Of a DNA stretch of 10,549 bases, positions 1 to 7,210 are shown piece by piece. The first letter of the stretch is position 1. Each line of letters opens with the position of its first letter. Origin of the DNA: Eutrophocola sp049446715 (lineage in GTDB: Bacteria; Pseudomonadota; Gammaproteobacteria; Pseudomonadales; Pseudohongiellaceae); contig JBMTQX010000082.1 in NCBI GenBank assembly GCA_049446715.1, forward strand, positions 1 to 10,549, written 5' to 3'. The position numbers and the translations under genes were made by a program. Under the pieces are notes generated by a model. It saw only the letters and a program-made list of their open reading frames with translations. It was not told the DNA's origin and made no database searches.

Positions 1-869
1 GTGTGCTGATCATCGTAAGTGCAGGTCATCTCCGAGGTGAAACCGGCCAGGCCAGACTGCTGGAGATGCTGTTCGAGATGCTGCAATGCAGCAACATCCA
101 GCGCAACGCGGGATTGCTCGGCCGAGATGTCACGTCGCAGCGCCACCGATTGCTCGAGCGCGTTGAGATCGCTCAGCTCGGGCGGCACATTGCCGAGCAA
201 GCTCTCTGCAAAGTCAAAATACTCGACTCCCAGGAAGACGTCTTGGCCTTGCGAAAAGTCCGCCCTGCGCGCACAAACGCTTTGAAGCAAATGGTGACGC
301 GTAGGGTCTTCCGGCGGAAGCCGCGCCGCTGCCCGCACCTGCTCCGGCACGCGGGCGCGGACCAGGGCCTCGTGGTCCGAAATGGCCTGACGGCTGCTCT
401 GGGTTATGCCGCTATCCGCACTGTGGAGCACCAGAATGATCGAACCGCCGGGAACCAGAACCCGTGCAGCTTCGCTGAGCGCCGAATCGAACGCGGCATA
501 CTCAATGGCGAAGTTGGACACGACCAGATCGAAGCTATCCTGGGCAAAGGGGAGTTGCTCGGCGGCAACCTCGCCCATGAACCGGATATTGGGATGTTGA
601 AACTGTGAACCGCCAGGATCGACGATCCTGTCAGACGCAACAATCTTGAGCCCGCGTCCGGCTTCAGCGCCCCAGTAAGACACCTGCCCCGAGCCGCAAC
701 CGATCTCCAGAACTCGCGAGCCGGCTTTGACGGTGCCAAAGACGTCCTGCCAGAAATACTTGATGACTTCGCCAGGGCCCCAATCCGGATTGCACGAGAA
801 GTGATCGCTGCCGTCCAGGCGCAGCGACCACACGGACGCTTCCGATTGCGTTGTCTTGTCTGACCCCAT
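1..869 (-). CDS. Class I SAM-dependent methyltransferase, C-terminus cut by window edge
   Basis: The minus strand reads open from an ATG at 869 to the window edge (289 codons, no stop), so the protein is incomplete. Residues 54-61 (LEIGCGSG) are the glycine-rich SAM-binding motif I of Rossmann-fold methyltransferases. An acidic residue ends the next strand (IVASD, D80). A motif IV-like FDLVVSNFAIEY lies at 113-124 and the post-motif VLVPGGSIIL at about 137-146. This fold transfers a methyl group from SAM; the acceptor cannot be told from sequence. The N-terminus mentions no membrane segment, so a cytoplasmic enzyme is likely. An in-frame TAA lies about 8 codons upstream of the ATG, and the ribosome site is weak (GGAAAAC). 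Long open frames on the opposite strand and in other frames here lack these motifs and are shadows. Confidence 0.87.
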   Translation of the reverse strand, partial: MGSDKTTQSEASVWSLRLDGSDHFSCNPDWGPGEVIKYFWQDVFGTVKAGSRVLEIGCGSGQVSYWGAEAGRGLKIVASDRIVDPGGSQFQHPNIRFMGEVAAEQLPFAQDSFDLVVSNFAIEYAAFDSALSEAARVLVPGGSIILVLHSADSGITQSSRQAISDHEALVRARVPEQVRAAARLPPEDPTRHHLLQSVCARRADFSQGQDVFLGVEYFDFAESLLGNVPPELSDLNALEQSVALRRDISAEQSRVALDVAALQHLEQHLQQSGLAGFTSEMTCTYDDQH

Positions 870-1079
870 GTTTTCCGTGCTTCGCTTGATTTAAAGATGA
901 GAGGCAGAATAGACGGATAATGGTGAGTCGTCCATGCATGGCGTTTCACCTAGTGTGGTTTTTCATGACGAGCAGCCAAAGTAATGCAGTCTCTGGACTG
1001 GCAAAGGGTGCTAACTAAGGCCGTGGACAGAGTTCTGAGAAAAAACTGAGAACAAAGATCCTGCAGACAGGGGACAGCG
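870..1079. other. Non-coding gap with an imperfect hairpin
   Basis: No protein family is recognisable between the methyltransferase start and the oxidoreductase remnant. An imperfect hairpin lies at 1032-1053: arms GTTCT and AGAAC pair, one G-G mismatch follows, then AG pairs with CT around an A-rich loop. It could be a weak terminator of the decayed upstream operon or chance. The promoter of the methyltransferase should lie here, but I see no convincing -35/-10 pair. Confidence 0.3.
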
Positions 1080-1679
1080 TCATTGTTTATTGCGTCTCTT
1101 AGTATTCGGTAGCTGGTGAATTACCTGATCCCTATACTTGGGTTCCGCCAAGTTTTGGAAATAGCGATAGGAATGGGCATACGCCACCTCGAATTGCGTC
1201 ATCAAAGCAGGGCTCAGTTGAAACCATTCATAGACCGACGGCGATGTTTGAAGCGGTCAAAGGTGGTCCATCTTTGGTGTAGATCGTCACGTCCCAACCG
1301 CGATCCTGCAGCAGGCGAGCGGTCGTCAATCCTGGTACGCCGCTGCCTAGCCCACAGGCTTGCTTATGAGGTGTGGTCAGCGCCAGTTCCATAACCCGGT
1401 GAAAGGGCCTCAGTTCAAAGTGGAACCACCACAGCCTTGACTATAGTGTTGCACCAGGGTTTTGACTTTGCAGCGCTCGGCACTGACGTTAAAGCCGTCG
1501 CTGCGGAACGGGCGAAGCCCTGCAACGGTGCGGATGACTGACTGTTAGCTAACCCTTACCCTTCCTAGCGGTGTGCCTTATAGGGTGTAGTCGGCCCGGG
1601 CGCCTAATCGAGGCAAAGTACAACCAGTCAGAAGAAGGATGAAGGCAGCAGAACTTCCAGCAAACCGCCAGCTCATCAT
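1080..1679 (-). pseudogene. Decayed FAD-dependent oxidoreductase (D-amino-acid oxidase family), lipoprotein-like
   Basis: The remnant begins with ATG-ATG at 1679, 4 bases after the photolyase stop, so the two probably formed an operon. Codons 1-33 encode a signal peptide with lipobox LTGC (Cys20). Two in-frame TAA codons follow (the first at 1578-1580). The same frame then resumes with TVAGLRPFRSDGFNV and a degenerate HYSQGCGGSTLN, which match the N-terminal block of DAO-like enzymes (GLRPxR...HNYGHGGxGxTLSWG), ending in a TGA at 1410-1412 where Trp is expected. A shifted frame gives the dinucleotide-binding stretch GVPGLTTARLLQDRGWDVTIY plus SNIA (1392-1228, degraded GxGxxG). A second shift returns to the first frame with VYEWFQLSPALMTQFEV to a TGA at 1080. 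The C-terminal half of the family's usual length (about 400 residues) is missing. The parent enzyme would oxidise a D-amino acid or similar amine with FAD outside the cytoplasm; the substrate is unknown. Confidence 0.82.
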
Positions 1680-1683
1680 AAAA

Positions 1684-3249
1684 CTATAGGGCATTCAGGT
1701 CTTTCAGATAGGTTTCGGCCTGTTGCAGTATGTCACTCTGGACATCGTCTCCCATTCGCTGCCAGGAGCCATAAAGCATGCGCATACGATGGTTGCCTCT
1801 GAAGCGCTTCTGATGGCGATGCATGAAGTGCCAGTACAGAGAGTTAAAAGGGCAGGCGCCATCACCAGTCTTAAGTTTAACGTCATAGCTGCAGCTTTTG
1901 CAGTAGTCGCTCATTTTGTTGATGTAATTGCCGCCGGCGGCATAAGGTTTGGAGCCCACCAGTCCATCATCGGCATGCAGAGCCATGCCTCGCGTGTTGG
2001 GTAGCTCAACCCATTGTAGGGCATCTATATAGATGCCCAGATACCAGGCGTCCACCTGATCTGGTGCAATACCCGTTAACAGGCAAAAGTTACCGGTGAT
2101 CATCAGGCGCTGAATGTGGTGGGCGTAGCTGTGATCCAGGGAATTCTGGATGGCTTTTTTCATGCAGCGCATATTGGTGTCGCCTGTCCAGAAGTAATCG
2201 GGCAGGTCCAAGTTTGCCTGAAGCGCATTCAGGCTTTCATAGTAGGGCATGTTGCACCAGTAAATGCCGCGGATAAACTCGCGCCAGCCGATGATCTGGC
2301 GCACGAATCCCTCGATCTGTGCAAGACTGATTTGCTCATTTTTTTCATAAGCCGTAATGCAGTGATCGATAACCTCTTGAGGGTGCAGAATCTTTGAGTT
2401 CAGGGCGAAGGACAAACGGGAATGATAGAGGGACCAGTCATATGGGCTCTGTGCTGTCATAGCGTCCTGATAGGTGCCAAAGTTTGGCAGGCAGTCTATG
2501 CTAAAGAATTGCAGCAACTCCAATGCCTGGGTACGAGTGACGGGCCAGGGTAAGCTGCTTCGAGCGACCCCAAAATATTTGACTTTATGCCGTTCCAACC
2601 GCTTTAAGATTGCCGAAACATCGTTGCTGAATAGAAGAGGTTGTGGCAACTCCGCTATTGCTGCCTTGCTGAGCCTGTTGCGATTCTCAACATCGAAATT
2701 CCAACGCTCACCAAGCGGTTCATCACCATCCATCAAAATTCCAGTGCGGCGCCGCATCTTGCGGTAGAACCCTTCCATGCGCACGGCCTTGCCTCTCTCA
2801 AAATGGTCTTCAATCTCAGCGAAGGGCAGTAGGAAATGCTCCGAGTCCGCACAGACAGTGTTGATTTGGGCTGGCAGCAACAACTTCTCAAGCTGCGCGG
2901 CAAGCCGATACTCATCGGGCTGCTGATAGGAGAATTCAGCAACCTTGTAGTGCTTGCATAGTTCGGACAAGACGTCATTCAGAGAGGCAAAAGGGGCGGT
3001 GTCATCAAGGTCGAGATGCAAGACGTGATGGCCCTGGTCTTTGAGTGTGGAAGCAAACACTTCCATCGCGGCAAAGAAAGCGCACAGTTTTTGTATGTGG
3101 TGTTTAACGTAGCACGTCTCTTGATGCAACTCGGCTATGACGTACAGGACTGACGCATCCGTCGATTGGAACCAGCTATGCTGCAAGTTAAGTTGGTCAC
3201 CGAGAACCAGCCGCAGGCTCCTATAAGACTTTTTTTGAGCGGTTTTCAT
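1684..3249 (-). CDS. FeS-type bacterial cryptochrome/photolyase (deoxyribodipyrimidine photolyase-related)
   Basis: A 521-residue protein of the FeS-BCP (PhrB-like) group, which repairs UV (6-4) photoproducts with light using FAD, a 4Fe-4S cluster and a dimethyl-ribityllumazine antenna. The N-terminal antenna domain starts with LRLVLGDQLN (12-21). The FAD-binding half contains SLYHSRLSFALNSKIL and GWREFIRGIYW. Four cysteines, C362, C450, C453 and C466, sit exactly 12 residues beyond the cluster ligands I recall for Agrobacterium PhrB (350, 438, 441, 454). H378 (YAHHIQRL) and Y436 keep the same offset from PhrB His366 and Tyr424. Length is normal and no lesion is seen, so the gene should be functional. 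The ATG at 3249 is the natural start, although its ribosome site is poor. It is transcribed away from the broken DUF3429 gene, and the oxidoreductase pseudogene follows it directly. Whether it repairs DNA, senses light or both cannot be decided here. Confidence 0.94.
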   Translation of the reverse strand: MKTAQKKSYRSLRLVLGDQLNLQHSWFQSTDASVLYVIAELHQETCYVKHHIQKLCAFFAAMEVFASTLKDQGHHVLHLDLDDTAPFASLNDVLSELCKHYKVAEFSYQQPDEYRLAAQLEKLLLPAQINTVCADSEHFLLPFAEIEDHFERGKAVRMEGFYRKMRRRTGILMDGDEPLGERWNFDVENRNRLSKAAIAELPQPLLFSNDVSAILKRLERHKVKYFGVARSSLPWPVTRTQALELLQFFSIDCLPNFGTYQDAMTAQSPYDWSLYHSRLSFALNSKILHPQEVIDHCITAYEKNEQISLAQIEGFVRQIIGWREFIRGIYWCNMPYYESLNALQANLDLPDYFWTGDTNMRCMKKAIQNSLDHSYAHHIQRLMITGNFCLLTGIAPDQVDAWYLGIYIDALQWVELPNTRGMALHADDGLVGSKPYAAGGNYINKMSDYCKSCSYDVKLKTGDGACPFNSLYWHFMHRHQKRFRGNHRMRMLYGSWQRMGDDVQSDILQQAETYLKDLNAL

Positions 3250-3344
3250 ATATCGTAATTTACGTTGTAACCGATATTTTAGACCAGTGACAGAGAACTG
3301 CTCTCGTCTTTTCTACGTAATCCTATATGAAATAAAGAAACGCC
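3250..3344. promoter_or_regulatory. Divergent promoter region with small palindromes next to the photolyase start
   Basis: This 95-base gap separates the photolyase (minus) from the broken DUF3429 gene (plus), so it should have held both promoters. It is more AT-rich than its surroundings. Just before the photolyase ATG, 3254-3264 is an 11-base palindrome (CGTAA-T-TTACG). It overlaps a second TTAC-3-GTAA unit reaching 3270. Such spaced TTAC/GTAA half-sites could be an operator for a light- or stress-responsive regulator, but no regulator gene is in the window and no -35/-10 pair is convincing. Confidence 0.35.
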
Positions 3345-3781
3345 TTGATCATCAATCTACTGGGTTACGCCGGCCTAATCCCTCTTATTGGCTCCGTCTG
3401 AGCTTCTATTACCGAAACTGATTTGTTGCAGCTTGCGCCCGGCATCGTGTTTCTCAATTACAGTGCGATAATTCTGAACTTCCATGGCGGCATCCTGTGG
3501 GGAAAAGCGCGAGAGCTGGATACCAGCGGCATGAGTGCTGCCTTATTGCTGCTAAGCAACGTGCTGGCACTGATGGCCTGAGCCATGCTGTTGATGGATG
3601 AAGCCCACATCGTGTCAGGGCTGGTGATCGCGGCAATCGGTTATACGATTCTATACATTGCGGAACGCTTCAGTTTTACGCTACCCCTGGCAGCGTGGGG
3701 GGTTCCTATCTGCCGTTTCGGCTCATTATGACCGTGATCGTGTGCGGCGCTCTCGATAGTGCTATCTATACAATACTGTGA
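3345..3781 (+). pseudogene. Broken DUF3429 membrane protein
   Basis: Reading from TTG at 3345 gives LLGYAGLIPLIGSV, NYSAIILNFHGGILWG, LLLLSNVLALMA and a last segment GGSYLPFRLIMTVIV ending in TGA at 3779-3781. These match the hydrophobic DUF3429 family, small inner-membrane proteins of unknown function. The reading frame contains TGA at 3399-3401 and TGA at 3579-3581, the latter between MA and AML where the family has Trp. It then needs one extra base in the six-G run at 3697-3702 to reach the conserved C-terminus. The lack of a good ATG also suggests start loss. The original gene overlapped the next one (DCC remnant), so the two were co-transcribed, divergently from the photolyase. The family assignment rests on recognised sequence pattern, not on a search. 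Confidence 0.75.
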
Positions 3782-3873
3782 ATACACAAACTCTCACAGT
3801 TTTCTACGACGGCCGCTGTCTACTTTGCGCGGCCGGGATGAAGCCGATCAGCGAATTTGATAGCACAATCTAA
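3778..3873 (+). pseudogene. Truncated DCC-family (DUF393) thiol-disulfide protein, N-terminal stump
   Basis: A GTG at 3778 overlaps the stop of the DUF3429 remnant, a translational-coupling arrangement. It opens 31 codons containing LTVFYDGRCLLC, the hallmark YDGxCxxC motif of DCC-family proteins, which resemble thioredoxin-fold oxidoreductases. It ends in TAA at 3871-3873. The normal protein is about 120-140 residues, so more than three quarters are missing. The left end of the transposase element starts 4 bases later, and no remaining DCC sequence appears beyond the element, so insertion with deletion is the likely cause. Confidence 0.8.
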
Positions 3874-3877
3874 GCAC

Positions 3878-3897
3878 AATCAAAGGGGGCAGAGTAA
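3878..3897 (+). repeat. Left inverted end of the RAYT-like element
   Basis: Twenty bases that are the reverse complement of 4677-4696 with one mismatch (G at the fifth G of the run where the partner requires T). Confidence 0.75.
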
Positions 3898-3953
3898 TTT
3901 CATCTATCAATTTCCCTGATGCGATCTATGTTGTCCTAACAAACCATCACCTC

Positions 3954-4685
3954 ATGCATGGGAACGGGCTCGCCAGGCCAAGATCGCCAAGAGATTTCAC
4001 CCCGGGCGTTCCCTCCATTTCATTCAGCGCGGCAATAACCGCCAAGCCTGCTTTCACGCTGAGCGGGAACACGTCATTTATCTCGAAAACTGCTGGAATT
4101 CAGCCAGACCTATGGGGCTATGGTGCACCGTTACGGGCGAATGACCAACCACGTTCACCTGCTGTTGACGCCGTCGGACAGGCAGGGCACCAGCCGTACG
4201 CTTCAAGCGCTGGGGAGGTACTATGTTCGATACATCAAAAGTGCCTACGGCAGGACAGGCTCTCTCTGGTAAGGCCGCTTCAAAGCCTCACTGGGGCATT
4301 CGAACCCATACCTGTTAACCGTAAGCCGTTATAGTGAAATGAATCCCGTGAGAGCCAACATGGTGGCGCATCCCGCCGGGCACCCCTGGTCCAGTTATCG
4401 ATGCAACGCACTGGGCAAGTACATAAAGCTGGTGACACCCCACGTCGTCTATAACGCCCTTGGGGATACCAGGAAAGCAAGGCAGGCCGCGTACAGAGCC
4501 CTTTTCAACAGTCAGCTTTCTAAGTGGTCACTGGAGGAAATACGCCAGGCCGCCAACAAGGGCTGGGGGACGACAGATTTAAGCGGCAGGTCCAAAAACA
4601 ATTGGGGTACAAGCTACCACCCTTCCCGCGGGAAGGAGGGAGGAAATCGGCCGAAGCCTGGAACAGCAGGATCAAGTTACTCTGA
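3954..4685 (+). pseudogene. Y1 (HUH) transposase of the RAYT/IS200-like type, frameshifted
   Basis: Three frames must be joined to rebuild the protein. The first (about 3965-4140) gives RARQAKIAKRFHPG and FIQRGNNRQACFHAEREHV, a normal N-terminus of these single-strand transposases. A shift at about 4140 leads into MTNHVHLLLTP (4141-4173), whose HVH is the metal-binding HUH motif. Then follow ALGRYYVRYIKSAYGRTGSLW, a TAA at 4270-4272 where the family has Glu, GRFKA and MNPVRANMV...HPWSSY. A shift in the G-run near 4565 is needed for the C-terminus DDRFKRQV...LGYKLPPFPR...RIKLL, ending in TGA at 4683-4685. Y1 transposases nick and rejoin DNA hairpins; RAYTs are thought to spread REP sequences. 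This copy is dead. Confidence 0.85.
4621..4636. repeat. Perfect 16-base palindrome inside the transposase remnant
   Basis: CCTTCCCG-CGGGAAGG is its own reverse complement. It encodes part of the conserved PPFPREGG tail in the restored frame, so coding constraint may explain it as well as a hairpin function. Confidence 0.45.
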
Positions 4686-4713
4686 CCCCTTTGATTGTCT
4701 GACCCCTTTGATT
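4677..4713 (+). repeat. Right inverted end plus tandem second copy
   Basis: 4677-4696 is the right inverted end. Its core TCTGACCCCTTTGATT (4681-4696) is repeated at 4698-4713, a 17-base step. The original transposase stop codon (TGA, 4683-4685) lies inside the right end. Confidence 0.75.
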
Positions 4714-4730
4714 TTATTGATCACGGCTAA

Positions 4731-6968
4731 TTAGGCCAAAAGCCCTTCCTTGGTTATCGGTAACCTCCTCACCCTTATCCCCGTCACCGCAAAAATCCCA
4801 TTACATACCGCCGGCATCAACGGCGGCAAAGCCGGCTCTCCCAACCCGGTGGGATGAAAATCGCTCTGAATAAAATGCGCATCAATCACCGTCACCGCAT
4901 CCTTCATCCGCAAAATGTTGTACTGGTGAAAGTTATCCTGCTGCACCACCCCATCGCGCATCGTGATCTCCAGGCCGCGCAGGGTACTGATGCCATCCAG
5001 CACGGCTCCCTGCACCTGCTTCTCTGCGCCGCTTAAATTAATCACCGGCCCGATATCCACGGCAGCAGTCACACGGTGGACCGTAACCTTGTTGTTGGCA
5101 TCCACACTGACCTCAGCCACCTCGGCGACATGCCCGTTATGACTAAAATGGAAGGCGATGCCCAGGCCATGCCCGGCGGGCAAGGGTTTACCCCAGCCGC
5201 TTTTCTCGGCGGCCAGTTTGATCACCTCTACGGCACGGACGGTATTGAGAGACCCCATGCTGCCTTCCTCAAACCAGCGCGGTTCGCCCATCATTTCAAT
5301 GAGCAGTTCGACATGATCACGGCCAGCAGCCACAGCCAGTTCGTGGATGAAGCTCTGCACCGCCCAGCCAGTAGCATTGGAGCCCGGCGCGCGCCAGGAG
5401 CCCGAGGGGGTGTTGGTGTCGATGAGGGACATGGCGGAGCGGTAGTGGTCGACGTTCAGCGCTGGGAATTCGTCGCGGCCCAGGCGGGTGCCGGCGGTAG
5501 CCACGCCTCTGACCGAGGGGCCTATAAGGTGGTTCTGCATGGCGACTACCCTACCCTCGCGGCTGACCGCGCCCTTGAAGGCGTAGACGCCGCCGGGGCG
5601 GTACTGGTCATGCATCATGTCGTCTTCGCGGGTCCACTGCAGTTTGACCGGCACGTTGAAACGTCGTGCGATGGCGACAGCTTCACAGGAATAATCCTGG
5701 ACACGGCGGCGGCCGAAGGAGCCGCCCATGCGCATCATGTGCAGGGTGACGTTTTCTGCCGGAATGCCGAACACGTTGCCCATGGACGCCACCGTCAGTT
5801 GCGGCTGGCGGGTGGGTGCCCAGATCTCGAGGCTGTTGGTGTCGGCATGGTAGTGGGCGGTGCAGTTCATGGGTTCCATGACCGCGTGGGAGAGATAGGG
5901 AAACTGGTAGGTGCTGGTGACGGTGGTGGTCAGGTCGCTGTCGAACTGGCTTTCCACATCGCCAGTGGCAGTAATCTGGTTATCCGTTGGCCATGGCGCC
6001 TTGGCGATGACCTGGGCGCGGGCGAAGATATCGCGGTCATCGTCCTTGGAGGCCAGCGCAGTATTCCACTCTACTTCCAACTGCTGTTTCGCCTTGAACG
6101 CCTGCCAGGTGGAGCGGGCAACGATGGCGACGCCGTCCAGGAGTTCGCCGACATTGTCGTTGCCGGTGACCAGGAAGGCATCGACGATGCCCGGCATGGC
6201 CTTGATGTGGTCGAGGTTGGCGCTTACCACCCGGCCATAGGTGGCGGGGCATTTCTCGTACACGGCGTAGAGCATGTCGGGCAGTTGCAGGTCCGAGCCA
6301 TATAGGGGATGGCCGGTGGCGATGGTGTCGATATCCACATCGGGTACGCGGGTGCCGATGATGGTGTATTCGGCTCTAGGTTTGAAAACCAAGGTGTCGA
6401 CATCCGGCACCGGTTGCCTGGCGGCGTCTAGGGCCAGCTCGGCAAAGGTCAGGCTGGCGCCGCTGGTGCGGTGGACAACGCGGCTGTTTTGCGTCGTGAA
6501 CAGGGACGGATCTGCCGACAGACGCCGGGCGGCGGCGCCGATGAGCATGGTGCGTGCGGCGGCGCCGGCGCGGCGCATGGGATCGAATTCCCGGGGCGTG
6601 GAGGTGGAACCGCCGGCGCGCTGCGTGCCGTAGCGGGCTTCGTTGAATGGGGCTCGCACCACGGTGATATCGTTCCAGTCAGCACCGAGTTCGTCGGCGA
6701 CGATCATGGGCAGCGAGGTCTTGATGCCCTGCCCCTTCTCCGGACAGTGGGCGTAGATGTTGATGGCGCCGTCGAGGCCGATTTCGACAAAGGCATTGAG
6801 TTCGAGCTGGTCAGACGGATCAGAATCTTGTGCTTGCAGTGCGCCTGGCGTGAGATAAGTGGCGAGGGAAAAGCCGGCACCGGCCATGGTGGAGGCTTTC
6901 AGGAAGGTGCGACGATCAAGTGATACCCGGGCAGAGGCTGTGCCTGCCGTGTGCTGATGTTTCAACAT
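4731..6968 (-). CDS. Molybdopterin-binding large subunit, xanthine dehydrogenase family (isoquinoline 1-oxidoreductase beta-like)
   Basis: The 745-residue protein has a Tat signal: RRTFLKAS at 19-26, a hydrophobic stretch to about 45, likely cleavage after ALQA (46). It therefore works in the periplasm. Residues 415-420 (GGSFGR) match the molybdopterin-contacting loop, RAPGS at 526-530 is the second conserved loop, and GLGEPALPP ends with E711 region carrying the catalytic Glu of this family. Such enzymes hydroxylate aldehydes or N-heterocycles with a Mo cofactor. Length fits the IorB type (about 740-780). The preferred ATG at 6968 follows a strong AGGGAGG site; an upstream start at 7022 would add 18 residues ahead of the Tat motif and lacks such a site. 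The usual 2Fe-2S small subunit and c-type cytochrome are not in this window. Substrate unknown. Confidence 0.93.
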   Translation of the reverse strand: MLKHQHTAGTASARVSLDRRTFLKASTMAGAGFSLATYLTPGALQAQDSDPSDQLELNAFVEIGLDGAINIYAHCPEKGQGIKTSLPMIVADELGADWNDITVVRAPFNEARYGTQRAGGSTSTPREFDPMRRAGAAARTMLIGAAARRLSADPSLFTTQNSRVVHRTSGASLTFAELALDAARQPVPDVDTLVFKPRAEYTIIGTRVPDVDIDTIATGHPLYGSDLQLPDMLYAVYEKCPATYGRVVSANLDHIKAMPGIVDAFLVTGNDNVGELLDGVAIVARSTWQAFKAKQQLEVEWNTALASKDDDRDIFARAQVIAKAPWPTDNQITATGDVESQFDSDLTTTVTSTYQFPYLSHAVMEPMNCTAHYHADTNSLEIWAPTRQPQLTVASMGNVFGIPAENVTLHMMRMGGSFGRRRVQDYSCEAVAIARRFNVPVKLQWTREDDMMHDQYRPGGVYAFKGAVSREGRVVAMQNHLIGPSVRGVATAGTRLGRDEFPALNVDHYRSAMSLIDTNTPSGSWRAPGSNATGWAVQSFIHELAVAAGRDHVELLIEMMGEPRWFEEGSMGSLNTVRAVEVIKLAAEKSGWGKPLPAGHGLGIAFHFSHNGHVAEVAEVSVDANNKVTVHRVTAAVDIGPVINLSGAEKQVQGAVLDGISTLRGLEITMRDGVVQQDNFHQYNILRMKDAVTVIDAHFIQSDFHPTGLGEPALPPLMPAVCNGIFAVTGIRVRRLPITKEGLLA

Positions 6969-6972
6969 CTTT

Positions 6973-6979
6973 CCTCCCT
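6973..6979 (-). promoter_or_regulatory. Strong ribosome-binding site that fixes the start of the Mo-hydroxylase gene
   Basis: On the minus strand AGGGAGG precedes the ATG at 6968 by four bases. The alternative upstream start at 7022 has no comparable purine run, so the shorter protein with the Tat motif near its N-terminus is favoured. Confidence 0.75.
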
Positions 6980-7025
6980 GGCGTGTTTTAGAGCACCGAT
7001 AATGCCCCGAATTTTGCGTCAAGGA

Positions 7026-7041
7026 AACCCCGGGCGGGGTT
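7026..7041. other. Small perfect hairpin upstream of the Mo-hydroxylase
   Basis: AACCCC-GGGC-GGGGTT forms a 6-base-pair stem with a 4-base loop in the leader region of the minus-strand gene. It has no clear T-tract, so it is a weak terminator candidate or an incidental structure. Confidence 0.4.
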
Positions 7042-7060
7042 ATTGAAGTGTCGGTTTTTA

Positions 7061-7084
7061 GTTCGCCGCTGAAGCCGCTCCTCC
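7061..7084 (-). repeat. REP hairpin, copy 1
   Basis: Read on the minus strand it fits the window-wide REP pattern, a GTAG-type head (here GGAG) followed by GAGCGGCTTCAGC-GGCGAAC. The hairpin arms are the GCCGC-type blocks around the central TGAA/TTCA. Confidence 0.7.
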
Positions 7085-7120
7085 ATGTACAGTGTATGGG
7101 GCAGGTTCAAGTCTGCTATG

Positions 7121-7144
7121 GTTCGCGGCTGAGGCCGCTCCTGC
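7121..7144 (-). repeat. REP hairpin, copy 2
   Basis: Second copy in the same orientation exactly 60 bases after copy 1. Minus-strand head GCAG, then GAGCGGCCTCAGCCGCGAAC: a perfect GCGGC/GCCGC stem. Confidence 0.78.
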
Positions 7145-7210
7145 GTGGGCAAAGGTTTATAAAGGACAGTGCCAAATATAGTGAGATAGGCACCGTCCCT
7201 GAATGTCGGG

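Larger units (their letters stand above)
3878..4713 (+). mobile_element. Degenerate IS200-like / REP-associated transposase (RAYT) element
   Basis: An element of about 820-836 bases bounded by inverted ends. The left end (3878-3897, AATCAAAGG-GGGCAGAGTAA) and the right end (4677-4696) match as reverse complements at 19 of 20 positions. A second copy of the right-end core (TCTGACCCCTTTGATT) follows at 4698-4713. The interior is one transposase pseudogene on the plus strand. No target duplication is obvious. The element lies exactly between the DCC stump and the stop codon of the molybdenum hydroxylase gene, so it marks a rearrangement junction. It cannot move by its own transposase. Confidence 0.75.

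Noticed and set aside
3..608. 201-codon open frame on the plus strand over the methyltransferase
   Set aside because: It is antisense to a frame with clear SAM-binding motifs and has no recognisable domain.
1116..1394. 92-codon plus-strand frame over the oxidoreductase remnant
   Set aside because: The minus strand carries recognisable DAO-family blocks in the same interval; the plus frame shows none.
3345..3781. Stop-codon recoding (TGA read as Trp)
   Set aside because: Intact genes in the window use TGA as an ordinary terminator, and a frameshift is also present, so simple decay explains it better.
3878..4713. Active insertion sequence
   Set aside because: The transposase has two frameshifts and an internal stop, so it is not self-mobile.
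5076..6305. 409-codon open frame on the plus strand inside the Mo-hydroxylase gene
   Set aside because: It is the antisense shadow of a GC-rich coding region; His/Gly/Val-rich text without any family motif, while the minus strand encodes a full-length known family.
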